Assembly: GCF_002994745.2 (NCBI RefSeq)
Contig: NC_037091.1
Coordinates: 31,126,612-31,190,611, forward strand
Length of the DNA stretch: 64,000 nucleotides
From: Rosa chinensis
Taxonomy: Eukaryota > Streptophyta > Magnoliopsida > Rosales > Rosaceae
Direction of reading: 5' to 3'
Shown here: piece by piece, positions 1 to 11,259 of the stretch
Numbering within the stretch: position 1 is the stretch's first letter
Layout of the letters: each line of letters begins with the position of its first letter
The notes under the pieces: model-generated
What the model saw: the letters and a program-made list of their open reading frames with translations, nothing else
Databases searched by the model: none
Told to the model about the DNA's origin: nothing
Made by a program: the position numbers and the translations under genes

Positions 1-533
1 TGTGCAAAGACATCGGGAAATAAGGCTATTGGATTTTGGGGCCAAAGTTATTATAGCTGGTGTATGTTGGCCGGGTATTTGATATCCAAAATGTGTGTTA
101 CCTTTTGGGGTTTGAATCCTTGGATCTATGGAGAAGCAGAACAGTAGAGCATGTCAGTTTGGGGAGCCAAAGTTCACTAGAGTCCTCTGACACAACTGTG
201 CCTTCTGCAGTGTTACTATATATTCACTTCTTCATAGGGGAGTCACGGACCATTGTACTTTGTATTGCATTTGATCAGCTGACCTGGACAGTTTCAGTCG
301 GCTTGGTTTGTCATGAGAAGGTTTTGGTTTTAACCCCTGTCCTCACATGACAGATTAATCAAATCATGTGTGAGAGAATTTATTGGGGAGAAAAATACTG
401 ATAGTTGATAACTGTTGTGATATGTAAAGCACAGGGTTACTATTATTTTACATGAATATGTAGAAGTCTGTGCTTTAATATTGTCAAATTAAATTATGCT
501 TCCATTTTGAATGATCTCTTGTTTCAATTTCAG

Positions 534-1818
534 GTATTTCCTTTTGTTGGATTTTCATTGGCTATGTTCCTCTTTTACTCATTAGTCCCAATCTTACTTA
601 AGGTACGGGTCTGAGGTTTCCTTAAACTGGTATTTCCTTCACATTTTCTCTTTTGCTCTTCTTTTGTTCCTAGTATTAGAAACATAGCTGAATGCTGTAT
701 GACCTTTTCCTTTTATTAGTTTTGATCATAATTGTGTCCAATGACTCATTATAACAGCAGCTTTTACAAGATTTGTTCAGTAGTTTAAGAAAGACAAGTA
801 TTGCCTAGCAAACCAATGAATATAGCTTGGAATGAGTTGTATGATATAGAACATTCTATAGTAAATTTTGTTTGTCCTTTGCAGATTAATGGGTCTACGA
901 TGTTAAACCTGTCATTGCTGACCTCAGACATGTGGGCCGTCTTAATTCGCATTTTTGCTTACCATGAGAAGGTCTGCACTACATAGGCATCATCATTTTT
1001 TTTCACCTTGAATAAGTAATGTATATTAGAATTTGCAATTCTAAGCCAAGAATCCTGTCTCAGGTTGATTGGATGTACTTTGTGGCCTTTGCAATCGTTG
1101 TTGTTGGGCTTGTTATTTATTCATGGTACGTAAGGTTTTTCTTGTTTTTGTTTGTTTCTCCTGGATTTTGAATGAACATCCTAAATGTGAATTGCTCGAG
1201 CCTGGCTCATACTGAGCTTGTTTTTGTACTTTTCAGCATGTCCATCTTGAACAATCCGTTCTTCATACTTGACAATGAGATAATTACAACTGCACACATA
1301 TTTGATCTTTTCTTCTTCTTTTTTTGGTCTGTGCATACATATTTGATATAGGAAATAACTTGGCCTTGTGAAAAAAATAAATGGATATAGTATTAGCGGA
1401 ATTGACAAACATAGGTAGAAGCTTAGTAATCATATTAGATGTCAGCTCATCTCTAGAAAATAGGACATTGCTTGTCACTTTGTTGTGGTGTGATCAAAAG
1501 CTTTTGTAGTGTGAAGTTTTTCTTTCCCTGTCTCCATATTATGTTATCAGACTATTGATGTCTCTATCATATGTTGTCCTCGCAATTTGATGCAGGGGTG
1601 ACAAGGAAGAGGATCAACGCTGGGCTGATGTTGCGGATGAAGATGCAGAGAGAAGCAAACGTTTTGACGAGGAAGTTGGTTCAGTAAGTCGAGGAACAAT
1701 GGCTGGGACCTCAAAAACAGGGGATAACAGCAAGGATGAAGCTCCTACTTGCTCTACAGAAAGAGTAATTGTTGACAACAAGAGCATAGGAAAAGGTGGA
1801 CAGGGGAAGAAATCATGA
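534..1818 (+). CDS. SLC35F/DUF914-type membrane transporter, C-terminal exons
   Basis: This is the 3' part of a multi-exon gene. Four exons join in frame: 534-602, 885-971, 1064-1125 and 1596-1818 (stop TGA 1816-1818). Each intron has AG before the exon and GT after it. The first three exons encode hydrophobic segments typical of the end of a drug/metabolite-transporter fold (FLFYSLVPILLK, LLTSDMWAVLIRIF, VDWMYFVAFAIVVVGLVIYSW). The last exon encodes a hydrophilic tail that begins GDKEEDQRW and ends in a Lys/Gly-rich stretch. The order and the SLLTSDMWAVLIR block match plant solute carrier family 35 member F proteins (DUF914). Their substrate is generally unassigned, and they are membrane proteins. 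The start codon and N-terminal exons lie upstream of the window. Bases 1-533 read as intron. No damage is visible, so the gene is probably active. Confidence 0.85.
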
Positions 1819-2040
1819 TTTGCGATCTTCCCTCTTCTTGAAAATTCGAGGCCCATGTCTACACTACTATGAAGACAGAAGATGATAAAATTCATAGCGT
1901 TGTTATTTGAACAGTAATATGAATAAATGGCTGTTTGAGGCATGGAAAAGGAAAACTGTAAATTCATAATTTCCTTTTGCCTCAAATTTTGTTCTTTATA
2001 GCCTTTGGGGTTGGGGATATATTATAGTATTGATTCATAA
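1819..2040 (+). terminator. 3' UTR and poly(A) signal of the transporter gene
   Basis: Non-coding sequence follows the stop codon. A canonical AATAAA lies at 1922-1927, about 105 bases after the stop. The exact cleavage site cannot be fixed from sequence alone. Confidence 0.55.
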
Positions 2041-2613
2041 TTTGTTTAGTTGCCTGTGATAGATCTCTTTTTGTTCACTCTATGATTACTACGTGGGGTC
2101 TATTTCTATTTCATTCCACAGAATACCCATCTGTTTTATTCCAAAGATTATTGCGCAGTCCCTTCTTTCTCAAATCATTGGTAGATGAAAGGAGCACACG
2201 ACTGTGGTGTCAATCATAACTGAAGTCCAAAACAAAGGCCTAGCAGCGCTGAAGTAATGGGAAGAGACTAAAGAAGACAAGAGCATAAGCCCTGGTATTT
2301 AGGAAACACAAAAAGAATCCCAGTAATTAGAAAGAAAATGATAGAAAATGATGATTTGAAATGGCTGCTTGTGTTTTTATAAGCCTTATAATTTTTTTTT
2401 TCCTCTTTTCTAGGGACTTCCTCACTTTAAAGATAATTTTGTGTAATGTTTTGCAGTATGATAATAATAATAATAAATTATTATTATTATTCACACAAAA
2501 TGGGAGTGTGAATAATAATAATAATTTTAAAAGAAAAGAGAGGGCGAGTAATTGAGTATCATCTCCTAAGACACCACCCACCCCTTCCACCTCCACACCA
2601 TCATCTCTTTTCG
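2041..2613. other. Intergenic, AT-rich, with ATA/TAT repeats
   Basis: No gene is seen. Around 2460-2530 there are runs of ATA and TTA triplets that can fold on themselves, because an ATA run is followed by a TAT run. Confidence 0.5.
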
Positions 2614-4234
2614 CCCATTAGTAACTGTAGTACCTGACAAAAAAAAAAAATCACTTTAGTACCTGAAGTTCGGACCCCGACCCAACATTAATACCTAAAA
2701 CACTGTTGGCCGTTACGGCGTTAGCCAAGTGGCAAACTTTGAGAGATATTTTCGTCCCTTTCACTCAATCTCTTCTTCTTCCTCTCGCTTTCTTCGTTTT
2801 CTTTTCCTCCCGACTTTCCTTGTTTCTCTCAATCTCTTCTTCTTCCTCAAGCTCAGATTTCCAATATATTACAACTCAATTGATTAATCTTTTGCTAAGA
2901 AGAGAAAATTGACATAAACAAAACAAAGAAAGACAACTATCGACACCAAATTTTATGCAGCACCAACTTCTCCATACCTATCCTTTTGATATACAGAGAG
3001 TATTCAAGAGAAAATTGTTCAGTGAGGAATTCCTGAAAGATTGATCATGTTCAGCTAATTAGGCTAACAACAATAGCTACCCTTTCTCCCTCGTCCACTA
3101 CATCTCTTCTTTTGAACTAATTTGGTGAATCTCTTTGGTTAACAAGAAACACAGTAATACCTTTTGATACCCATACCCAGCAGTTGTAAAATTTCAGTTT
3201 TGTTCAGGTCTTGATACCTCTCGCACATCTCATCTTTTCCACATGACCATGCCAATCAAATCTCGCAGCACAATCCACCATTCTCCGTCGCCGTCGCCAT
3301 AACCCTCGCTCAAACTTTGCCCGAAACAAGGCTGAGAGAGAAAGAAAGAGGTTCGTACTCGGCGGCCATAGAAGGAGTTTTGGTCTGAAATTGGATGAGT
3401 TTGGGTCTGTGGTGGAGCCAGATAATACCCATTGCTTCACCTTCATTCCCCAATTTCATCGTCTCTCTTTTCAACTCTTAATGCTCAATCTCCACATGAA
3501 TATCTCGAAATCAATCCCAGGAGGTGGTTTGGGTCTGTGGTTTTCTTTGCGTTTTGTCTAATCGATATGAGTTTGGGAGAAGAACTATTTCAGTTTTTCT
3601 TTTTCTTTTTTAATTGGATTTGGTTCAAGAACATGAAAATTTTCTGGGTTTTGATTTTATGATTTTGTGTATGAGTTGTGTGAGTTGAGATCGGGAAATG
3701 TGGGTGGGAGGTGGCGAAGATGGTGGTGTGGAGGTGGAGGGGGGTGGGTGGTGGCGGCAAAGAAAGACATGGCTCCTCTCTCTCTGTTTTTGGTTTTCAA
3801 GGAGAGGTGGAATTTGGAGGTTGGAAGAAGAGTATGAGAGGAGAAGAGAAGGTGGAAGAGAAAGGAGGAAAGAACTCAGAAAGGGAGATGTTGTGCTGGT
3901 AATTTGAGAAGATGAAGATCCGGGATTCATACCCAATTCAATTGAAGATTTGGGATCTGGGATCAGACGTGAGACATTTTTTTTTTTAAATTTAAAATTT
4001 TTAATTATAAACTTAATACTAATTTCAAATTAATTTTTTTTTAAATAGAAACTGAATTTACCCATGTACCCTTTAATATATGTCAGTCTGTTAATGCCGT
4101 AACGGCCAACAATGTTCTAGGTACTAATGTTGGGTCGGGTTTCGAATTTCAGGTACCAAAGTGATATTTTTTTTTTCAGGTACTAAAGTTACTAATGGGC
4201 CAAAAGTCGGGTACTGTTTGCATTTTTTCCCCTA
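2614..4234. mobile_element. Non-autonomous DNA element with ~110 bp terminal inverted repeats
   Basis: Bases 2614-2726 and 4091-4199 are imperfect inverted copies of each other. Both carry CCCATTAGTAACT at the outer side, then a poly(A)/poly(T) stretch, the AGTACCTGAA and CCCGACCCAACATTA blocks, and GGCCGTTACGGC at the inner side. The right arm continues about 35 bases further (to ~4234, ending TTTTCCCC) than the left, so the left end may be clipped. No TSD was found. The interior is CT/GA-rich and has no recognisable transposase. The long arms suggest a MULE-type or MITE-like element, but the class is inferred. Confidence 0.7.
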
Positions 4235-4559
4235 ATTTCTTTCATATTCTCCTTCAAATTCATTTATTACAGACAACTTAAAAAATGTTTAATAATTACA
4301 GGATCCATTTCCTCAAATTACTTTCTTCTTTTTCTTATTCTCTAAATTTTTTTGTTGCAGGAATTAATTAATTATTTGAAAATAAAATTGATCATCGATA
4401 TGCAACTCACCTAAGTAGTAGAATCAACAAACAAAGATTTTTTTTTTTCTCAACCTCTAAATAAAATTTACTCTATGTTACATGAAAAATTCTAAATAGT
4501 TTTTCAATTGGTAGCTTAATGAGGCTAGAGAAGAAATTTACTTTGAAATGAAATGTCAT
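4235..4559. other. AT-rich spacer
   Basis: No coding sequence or repeat structure is recognised between the inverted-repeat element and the retrotransposon remnant. Confidence 0.4.
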
Positions 4560-4918
4560 TTTAAATTTAGCAATGAGAATGTTGTAATTGATGATATATC
4601 GATGCAGATACTGTGAGGACAGGACTATGGAATCTTAGGTGGTTGTGCATAGTGTTGTAGTTGTGCATAATTGTTGTTGCATTAGTACGTGATTGAAACA
4701 GGTGAGATGTTTAGATTATCTCCAAGTGGGATGGTAGGATGCATTTGAATTGCGATATTAGGTAGGGTACCTGTATCCATTATTGAGCTAAGTATGTTGT
4801 ATAGTGAGACAAGAACAGGTTGTTGCGAAATGAGATTTGGACTTGAGCTTGGTTTATGCGTACTTGTGGGATTGGTGCGTGTAAATTTCGGGACGAAATT
4901 TCTTTAAGGGGGGTAGAA
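4560..4918 (+). mobile_element. 3' end of the internal region of a long-LTR Ty3/Gypsy element
   Basis: This short stretch ends in AATTTCGGGACGAAATTTC followed by AAGGGGGGTAGAA. That is the usual sequence just upstream of a 3' LTR in plant long-LTR Gypsy elements: the pol end, then a polypurine tract. It abuts the LTR that starts at 4919. The rest of the internal region and the 5' LTR are missing. The left boundary is a guess. Confidence 0.6.
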
Positions 4919-7851
4919 TGTGATGCCCCGGAAATTCATAATTATTTTCTGAGGATTTTTCCAGAATTAATTTTATAACTATTGGACGGTTTCGTGGCTC
5001 GTGGATGGAGCGGAAGTGTTTCGGGCGAATAATTAATTGAAGAATATGGTTTTAGGGGGGTTGCCAAAGGTTGACTTTTTATTCGTTGGGATTCTCCGAA
5101 AACTTCCTTCACGAAAGTTGTAGAGCGCGTCGATACGAGTTCGTGGACATGTGGAACGCGAGAATCGGAGTTCGTATGAGGAAGTTATGGCTATTGGAAA
5201 AAGTTTCCATTTTGGTATATATAGGAAAAATCAGAAATATATTTTCATTTCCTCATTTCCTTTTCCGGAAGCCTTTTTTCTCTCTCTCTTCTCTCTCGTC
5301 CGCTCCCTCAGTATCGAAGAAAACCGCCTGACCCGACCCGAACCCGGCCGATCCGACCCGACTTTTCCGGCCAACTGCGGCGGTCTCCGGCCTTGAAACT
5401 TGGCCAGCAGGGTCGTCTCCTCCGTCTGGTCGTCCCTCTGGTGTTCTCTTACGGCGATTCTCCGTCTCGGTGGCAGTTCAAGGCGGTGCAGACTGGAGAA
5501 ATCGGACCCGACCGGAAAACACAGTTCCGACGTCGGCACGGCTTCGATTTTCTTGGGTTGAGTTCAGAACAAGCTCGCCGATCGATCCTTGGTGGTTGTT
5601 TGGATCGATTCACGTGAAACTTCGATCAACTCAGTTGGGATTACTGTTCACGGCTTGTGAGGTAGTTTTCGATCCCTTAAGCTTGTTTTCTGACTTCGAG
5701 CTAGTTATGAGAATTCACAAGCATGCTTAGATGAAGAACTTTGATGTTGGGAGTTTTGTGAAATAATGTGTTTTGGCCGGTGGCGGTGCACCACCGTCTG
5801 TGGTGGCGTTCCGGCGGTGTTCCGGCCACTTAAGGAACTGTTTTTGGTATTATATATGTTCTACTCGTTGATACGAGCGTTTCGATATATAATATGCAAA
5901 TTTTGGAGTTCGTATGGAATTGTTATGATTTTTACAATTTCATACCGATCGATTATTCTATCCGTGAGGATTTGAGCGTCCGATCGACTTGTGGTTTGGT
6001 CACATCGATCGTGGACGTATTCCAGAGACTTCGGGAGGTCTCGGATGTGGTTTTGCCTCGATTGGCGCCACTTTGGGGGATTTTAGTTCAAAACAGGGGT
6101 TTCGGACTTAAAATTGGTTATGAATCGTTACTGATTTAAGATCATTGGTGAATAGGTGCTTCTAAAAGGTGAATTGGACGAGTTGTTGGTGATAGTGTAC
6201 TAGTTCGGTTCTGTATAGAAGACGCAGCGGGATTCTGAGGTGAGTAATCTCACGAAGTTCATTTCACGAACGGGAATACCCTTATTATTTTGAGAGTTAT
6301 TTAGTTAACTGCAAACTATAGATGGTATTAGTGGCACTTTAGAGTAGATGATTACGTGTGTGTATATATATATTATGGGATGTATATATATACATACGTA
6401 TTCATGTATTAGTAGATATATGTTTACGTGAAATATATATGTTTTGGTGGTTTGTGGATTTATGAAAACAATGTGCATGAAATGATGCTTTTTATTGTTT
6501 TGGGGTGTGGCTTTTGGAAAACAAATGATTTGTGGAAATGATTGATTTCGATTTGTTTTGAAAAGCGTTGAGATTTGAGAAAAGTGTTGAGATTTGGGTA
6601 TGAAAACAATAGGCATGAATTGATGCTTTTTATTGTTTTGTGTTATGGCTTTTTCGGAAAACAATAATTATGGAAATGTTGATTTCGATTGTTTTCAAAA
6701 GCGTTGTGATTTGTGTAACATTTTGGGTCCAATGCGACTCCTTTAATGTTTTGCTCCAAGGGACATTGCGGCCCGAGGATCGAAGGTCTGAGACCTTGGG
6801 CAGAATACCAGGTGACCACGTCTTTGGCCGGACGAGTGGTTACGTTTTTCAGTTAGAGCTCTAATCTGTCTGCCATATAGGTAATTCATGGGGTAACGGG
6901 AATTGGTTATTTACAACTCATGACATTACGTATTTTTAGGGAACAAGGTGTGAGTTGCTTCCTTATTAATGGTTTTTAAGGGGACAAGGTGTGAGTTGTT
7001 TTCCTTATTAACGTTTTGATAGAAATCAAGGTGTGAGTTGCTTTCTATGGTACGATAATGGTACATTTGATAGGAAACAAGGTGTGAGTTGTTTTCTATG
7101 TTTTACTGATAGAAATCAAGGAGTGAGTTGCTTTCTATGTTTTACTGATAGAAATCAAGGTGTGAGTTGCTTTCTAGGGTACGCTTATGGTACAACTGAT
7201 AGAATTCAAGGTGTGCGTTGTTTTCTATGTTTTATTGATAGAATTCAAGTGTGGGTTGTTTTCTATGTTTCGTTTTAAAAGGAAACAAGGTGTGAGTTGC
7301 TTTCTTTTATTTCGATTTGAAAGGAAATTAAAGTGTGAGTTATTCTCCTTTATTTCGTGTTTTAAGGAATCAAAGCGTGAGTTGTTTTCCTTATTTTTGG
7401 CGTGAGTTGTGTGTGGTTTGAGTTACTCATACGGGCTTGCAAAAGCTTACCGGGTTTGTTGTGTGGCAACCCGGTACACTATTCAAACGGTGTAGGGGTT
7501 AATCCTGCAGGTTAGGATAATCGGGGCTGAAGCGGAGGTAGCGCCTTTGCGGTTTTACGGTAGGATGCCATTTTTGTAACTTTACCGTTGATTAAGGACT
7601 TCCGTTGTATAGTTACTCTGAGCTGCATTTAAGTTTTATTTTGTTGTTAACAATCTATTTCGTAAGCATTGTAATATATAACTCTATGGAGCGAGTTTAT
7701 ATTAACTTTGAGGGTTCAGGGCATCAATATCTGTGTAAGTTAAAGGGAAAAAGATTCCAGGTATTTTGTATTGATGACTGGACGTTCACGCATATATAAT
7801 TATGGGGTTATATATATCGATTTTCATGTGTGTAAAATCAGGGGCGTGACA
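4919..7851 (+). mobile_element. Long 3' LTR (2933 bp), Ty3/Gypsy
   Basis: It begins TGTGATGCCCCGG and ends GGGGCGTGACA, so it has the TG...CA ends of an LTR. It is preceded by a polypurine tract. Its ends resemble the LTRs at 11260, 16441, 43004 and 62409, which points to one superfamily (Del/Tekay-like by length and end sequence, an inference). It holds a CT-rich block near 5280, a minisatellite at ~6930-7405 and no open coding region of note. Confidence 0.8.
6930..7405 (+). repeat. Minisatellite inside the LTR, ~39 bp core unit
   Basis: About ten imperfect copies contain the core CAAGGTGTGAGTTG followed by a CTTTCTATG-like segment. Neighbouring copies near 7070-7180 are 39 bp apart. At the edges the spacing varies. 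The unit is a multiple of three, so a forward frame stays open with a 13-residue period, but nothing suggests it is translated. Confidence 0.8.
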
Positions 7852-8372
7852 TAGTTACTAATCTTATTTGATATGGTATTCCAAATTGGGTTTTTCTTGA
7901 AGCAAATGAAGGAATGAGAAAAAAAAAGGAAAAAGGATAATTCTCTACTTATGTATTTTAAAATATACATTTATTAAAAAAAAAAATCAATAAAAATTAT
8001 TATTTAATTTCAACCATTAGTTGCTATATGATCAAATAATCTAGAATCAGAGATTTAGGTGGCCACGGATCCGTTCCCTTCATCCTTTATGTCTTAATCA
8101 ATTTTTTTTTATTTTTTTCTGAGCATCTTTTTTTTTTTTTTCTTTTTCCCTCCTGTTCTTCGTCTACTCTCTTTCTCACAGACCCAATTGAAGAATTTTG
8201 TTTTTGGTTATGACCAAATCCAGTTTGAATGTTTGATTATCCAAAGTAACAAAGTCAGTTGGATCTAAATCTAATAGCACCCACTTATGTTTATCCAAAT
8301 CATTGCATGAAAATGATTTAAACCAACAGAATTGGATATATTTCACCTGACCAATCAGCAACAGCTTTAGTT
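7852..8372. other. Intergenic, AT-rich
   Basis: Contains poly(A) and poly(T) tracts. A 61-codon reverse open frame at 8176-8361 has no recognisable domain. Nothing else is seen. Confidence 0.45.
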
Positions 8373-8942
8373 AAAGTTGAATTCCTGGGGAGACTCAGCT
8401 CCTCCACATCTCTCTCAGCCCAACATCAAATCAAGACAACCATGCTCTGGGTTCATCAAATTCATCAAGGAAAGAGAAACAACAGACGAGAGAGAAAGAG
8501 AGAGAACAGATCTGGGATTTGCTTTTCTGTAATTGTTACATCGTCGTCTTTCTTCCCCAATTTCAACTACAACTACATGAAATGCGTTATGGGACCTCTA
8601 AGAAAGATTTATATTCGAATCAGTTATTTGTTGTAAGTAGGTTGTGATGCCGCTATAGTAATTGATCCTAAGAGAAGACCGGATAAGTCTGCTCTATGGT
8701 CTCAGCCCTCATCATCAACGCTTTTGTTTGTTTTAATTTTGGGATTATGGATTTGCAATCAGGTTATTAGTTTCTGAGATTGACAGAGTTCCATTTTAAT
8801 TTTTTTTTCTTTCCCAATTTGTACAGGATCAGAATAAACAAGTTGGGTTCCTTAATGATGTTTTGGGCTGATTTCTCAGTTTCTTATGTTTGTTATTGAT
8901 TACAAATCTATAGAAAAATAAATTAAAAAAAAAAAAAAAAAA
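8373..8942 (+). mobile_element. Retroposed sequence with poly(A) tail and 15 bp TSD
   Basis: The 15-mer AAAGTTGAATTCCTG occurs at 8373-8387 and again at 24893-24907. Between the first copy and an 18-base poly(A) run (8925-8942) lies ~537 bp with AATAAA-like sequence just before the A tract. A long TSD plus a poly(A) tail is the signature of L1-type target-primed reverse transcription. The second TSD copy lies 16 kb away because a MULE later inserted into the poly(A) tail. No coding domain is recognised, so the source transcript is unknown. It could be a LINE 3' end, a SINE-like RNA or a processed transcript. Confidence 0.75.
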
Positions 8943-10066
8943 GGGTCGTGAGTCGTGACCACTTACTCAAATAAGGCCCAACATTTCCCCAAACACCCCA
9001 CCTATAGATATTTGTGCTCACTTACTCAAACTAACAAGGACACGATGCTTTTGGGCTCGGGAAAAAAAAATAAAAAATTACAAACGTGCCACTACTCACT
9101 AACCCCACGACTCTTACCAATTTTCTCTCTCTTACAAGTCAAAACAGTTCAAACCTCCTTCCCTCCATAGCCGATTCACTCTCTCTCTCTCTCTCTCTCT
9201 CTAAGCCTGCGTAAACGACCTCGATACTCACCGAACACCTGTGATTAACATTCAAGCTCCGGCAACGGTTCTAGTTTCTCCGGCTTTGGAAATATCGAAA
9301 GAAGTAAAAATTGAATTTCCAACTCATTTTTTCAAATTTTTATGTTTTCTGCGGAATCTATCACATAAATGTTCGATTTAAACTTGTTGATAGCTTCAAA
9401 TTGGTTCATATCTGTGAAATCTGTGATATTGACTTTGCATGTGCGAAATCTGTGAAATCTGTGAAATCTAGGGTTTCTGGTTCATATGTGTGAAATACTG
9501 TTCTGAAAGTTGTTTTTTGTTTATAAACTGTTAATTGAGTGAAAACCTTAAAAATATAACATTATTGCCCCCCAGTAGACTGTGTATTGGGTGCTAATGA
9601 TCACTGCTCTGTTTATTAAAGTACACTAATATGCTATTTGAATGAAAATGGAATGTTTTTTGGTGGTCTACTGGGGGCCAATAGACAGATTATTGGCCCC
9701 CAGTAATGTTTTGACTGTGATTCATTAATCACCTGTAATTAGGGATTTGAAAGTTCTTCTGTTTTTCTGTGATTATTAAAGAGTTGTGGTCTGTGAATGA
9801 ATGAAAATGGAGTGTTTTTTTTGTGGTCTACTGGGGGGCAATAGACAGATTATTGCGTCCCAATAATGTGGGACTTTGAGAAGTTATCTGTTGTTTTCTG
9901 TGAAATAAAGTGCAATACTCTGTGAATCATAGACAGTGGTGATTTTTTTGATGATCTAGTGGGGGGCAGTAGACACATTATTGCCTCCCAATAATGTTTT
10001 ATTTGGGGTTAGTCATGTTCTGTTATTGATTATAAAATGATCATTTTGGTTTTGTTTGTGCGCAGA

Positions 10067-11259
10067 ATGGCTAGACCGAAATTCACCTTGATGAGTAATT
10101 TTGAAGAAGATGTCCATAGTTCAGAGAGTTCCGATCAAGGTACTGAGACACCATTTGACCAGCCACTGCAAAAAAACGTAGAACAAATTAGAAAGAGGAA
10201 GCGACAACAGGCAGAGGACATCACCGATTAAGAATCTGCAGAAGAAGAGGTCAATGAAGATTTGGAACAATCAATTGAAGAAGAATCAGAATCGGAAGGC
10301 GAATAGACAACAAAGAGGTTTGTAATAAAAACAAGACAATAACAAAAAAGAAAAACAGTTCAAGAAGAAGACGATTCAGTCGAACAAGAAACAAGGAAGT
10401 GGAGAAATGTTCAATCGCCGAAGAGTAAATGGAAGAAGCCAAGGAAAGGGACAAAGAAGAAGAAAACTCTGAAGAAGGAGGTCCAAAAAGCTAAGATTGA
10501 ACGCAAGCAAGAGAAGTGCACACTCAGTTTCTTTTGGAGAGTGGTAGATGCACACAAGGAGAGAATACCAGAAGAAATAAAGGAAATATTGAGGGGTACG
10601 GATTTTGGTGACACGATCGAACCATTCTGGCAAGACAAGATAACCGAAATCCAGCTCCATAATGAAGAGGACCTCGAGCTGATAATGAGGCACTTCGAAC
10701 TCAAGGACAAGAAGTGGAAGTTTGGTGATGTTGTTATGGAAATAACAGAAGAGGACATCACGACTTTGTTTCACCTTCCTGCTGAAGGAGAAGTATTCAA
10801 CTTGAACAAGAGGGTGGTGAGGGACGAGATGGAAGACTCCCCTATATTTGGTAGCCCTTTGAAGAAGCAGGCTATTCTGAGAATAGAGGTGGAATCAAAA
10901 CTCGTAATTGAGTTGACAAGCCGACAAAACAGAAAGACGCATGGAAGATAGCCGTGTTGATGATCATGTATCTCTTCAACACATTCTTCTTCAGCAGAAC
11001 TAGACTCAGATTATGTGGGATATGGTTGCCATTTGTGAACGCATTGGGACCATAAACATGTACAATTGGCCGAGGCTGATTCTGGACTTCTTAATGGAAG
11101 GGCTGCAAAAGTATAGGAGAAACAGTCCAGCTACAATGAATGGATGCCTTCTTCTCATTTACTACAGGTTCCTTGAGAATAACTGGATCCCGGGAAAGCA
11201 GAAGGAAACTCCAAGATTTGTCCGATGGTCGATAAAAGAAATATTTAACTTGGAGTAGC
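10067..11259 (+). pseudogene. Ulp1-like transposon gene, N-terminal part
   Basis: An AG acceptor at 10065 precedes the ATG at 10067. The frame reads through an acidic, Lys-rich, low-complexity segment, with stops at about 10229 and at a few later points. It then enters a folded-looking domain (10541-10951, EITEEDITTLFHLPAEGE). A frameshift near 10930 moves the reading into another frame, where ITEEDI-type sequence is followed by INMYNWPRLILDFLMEGL and TMNGCLLLIYYRFLE (11013-11259). This N-terminal module, with the YNW...L and GCLL...Y patterns, is what plant transposon-borne Ulp1-like proteins carry ahead of the protease. In-frame stops and a shift show decay. The gene is cut at 11260 by a solo LTR and continues at 13681. 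Confidence 0.6.

Noticed and set aside
60..350. 96-codon forward open frame upstream of the transporter exons
   Set aside because: The sequence is not hydrophobic like the transporter and has no domain. It starts at GTG and lies where an intron is expected.
5071..6139. Several open frames in the first long LTR
   Set aside because: LTR sequence with CT-rich and GC-rich patches. No domain, and frames overlap in conflicting phases.
6930..7405. CRISPR-like spaced repeats
   Set aside because: Units are directly adjacent and diverged, lie within a plant LTR, and have no cas genes. It is a minisatellite.
8176..8361. 61-residue reverse open frame
   Set aside because: No start context, domain or splice structure. 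Length is within chance for AT-rich DNA.
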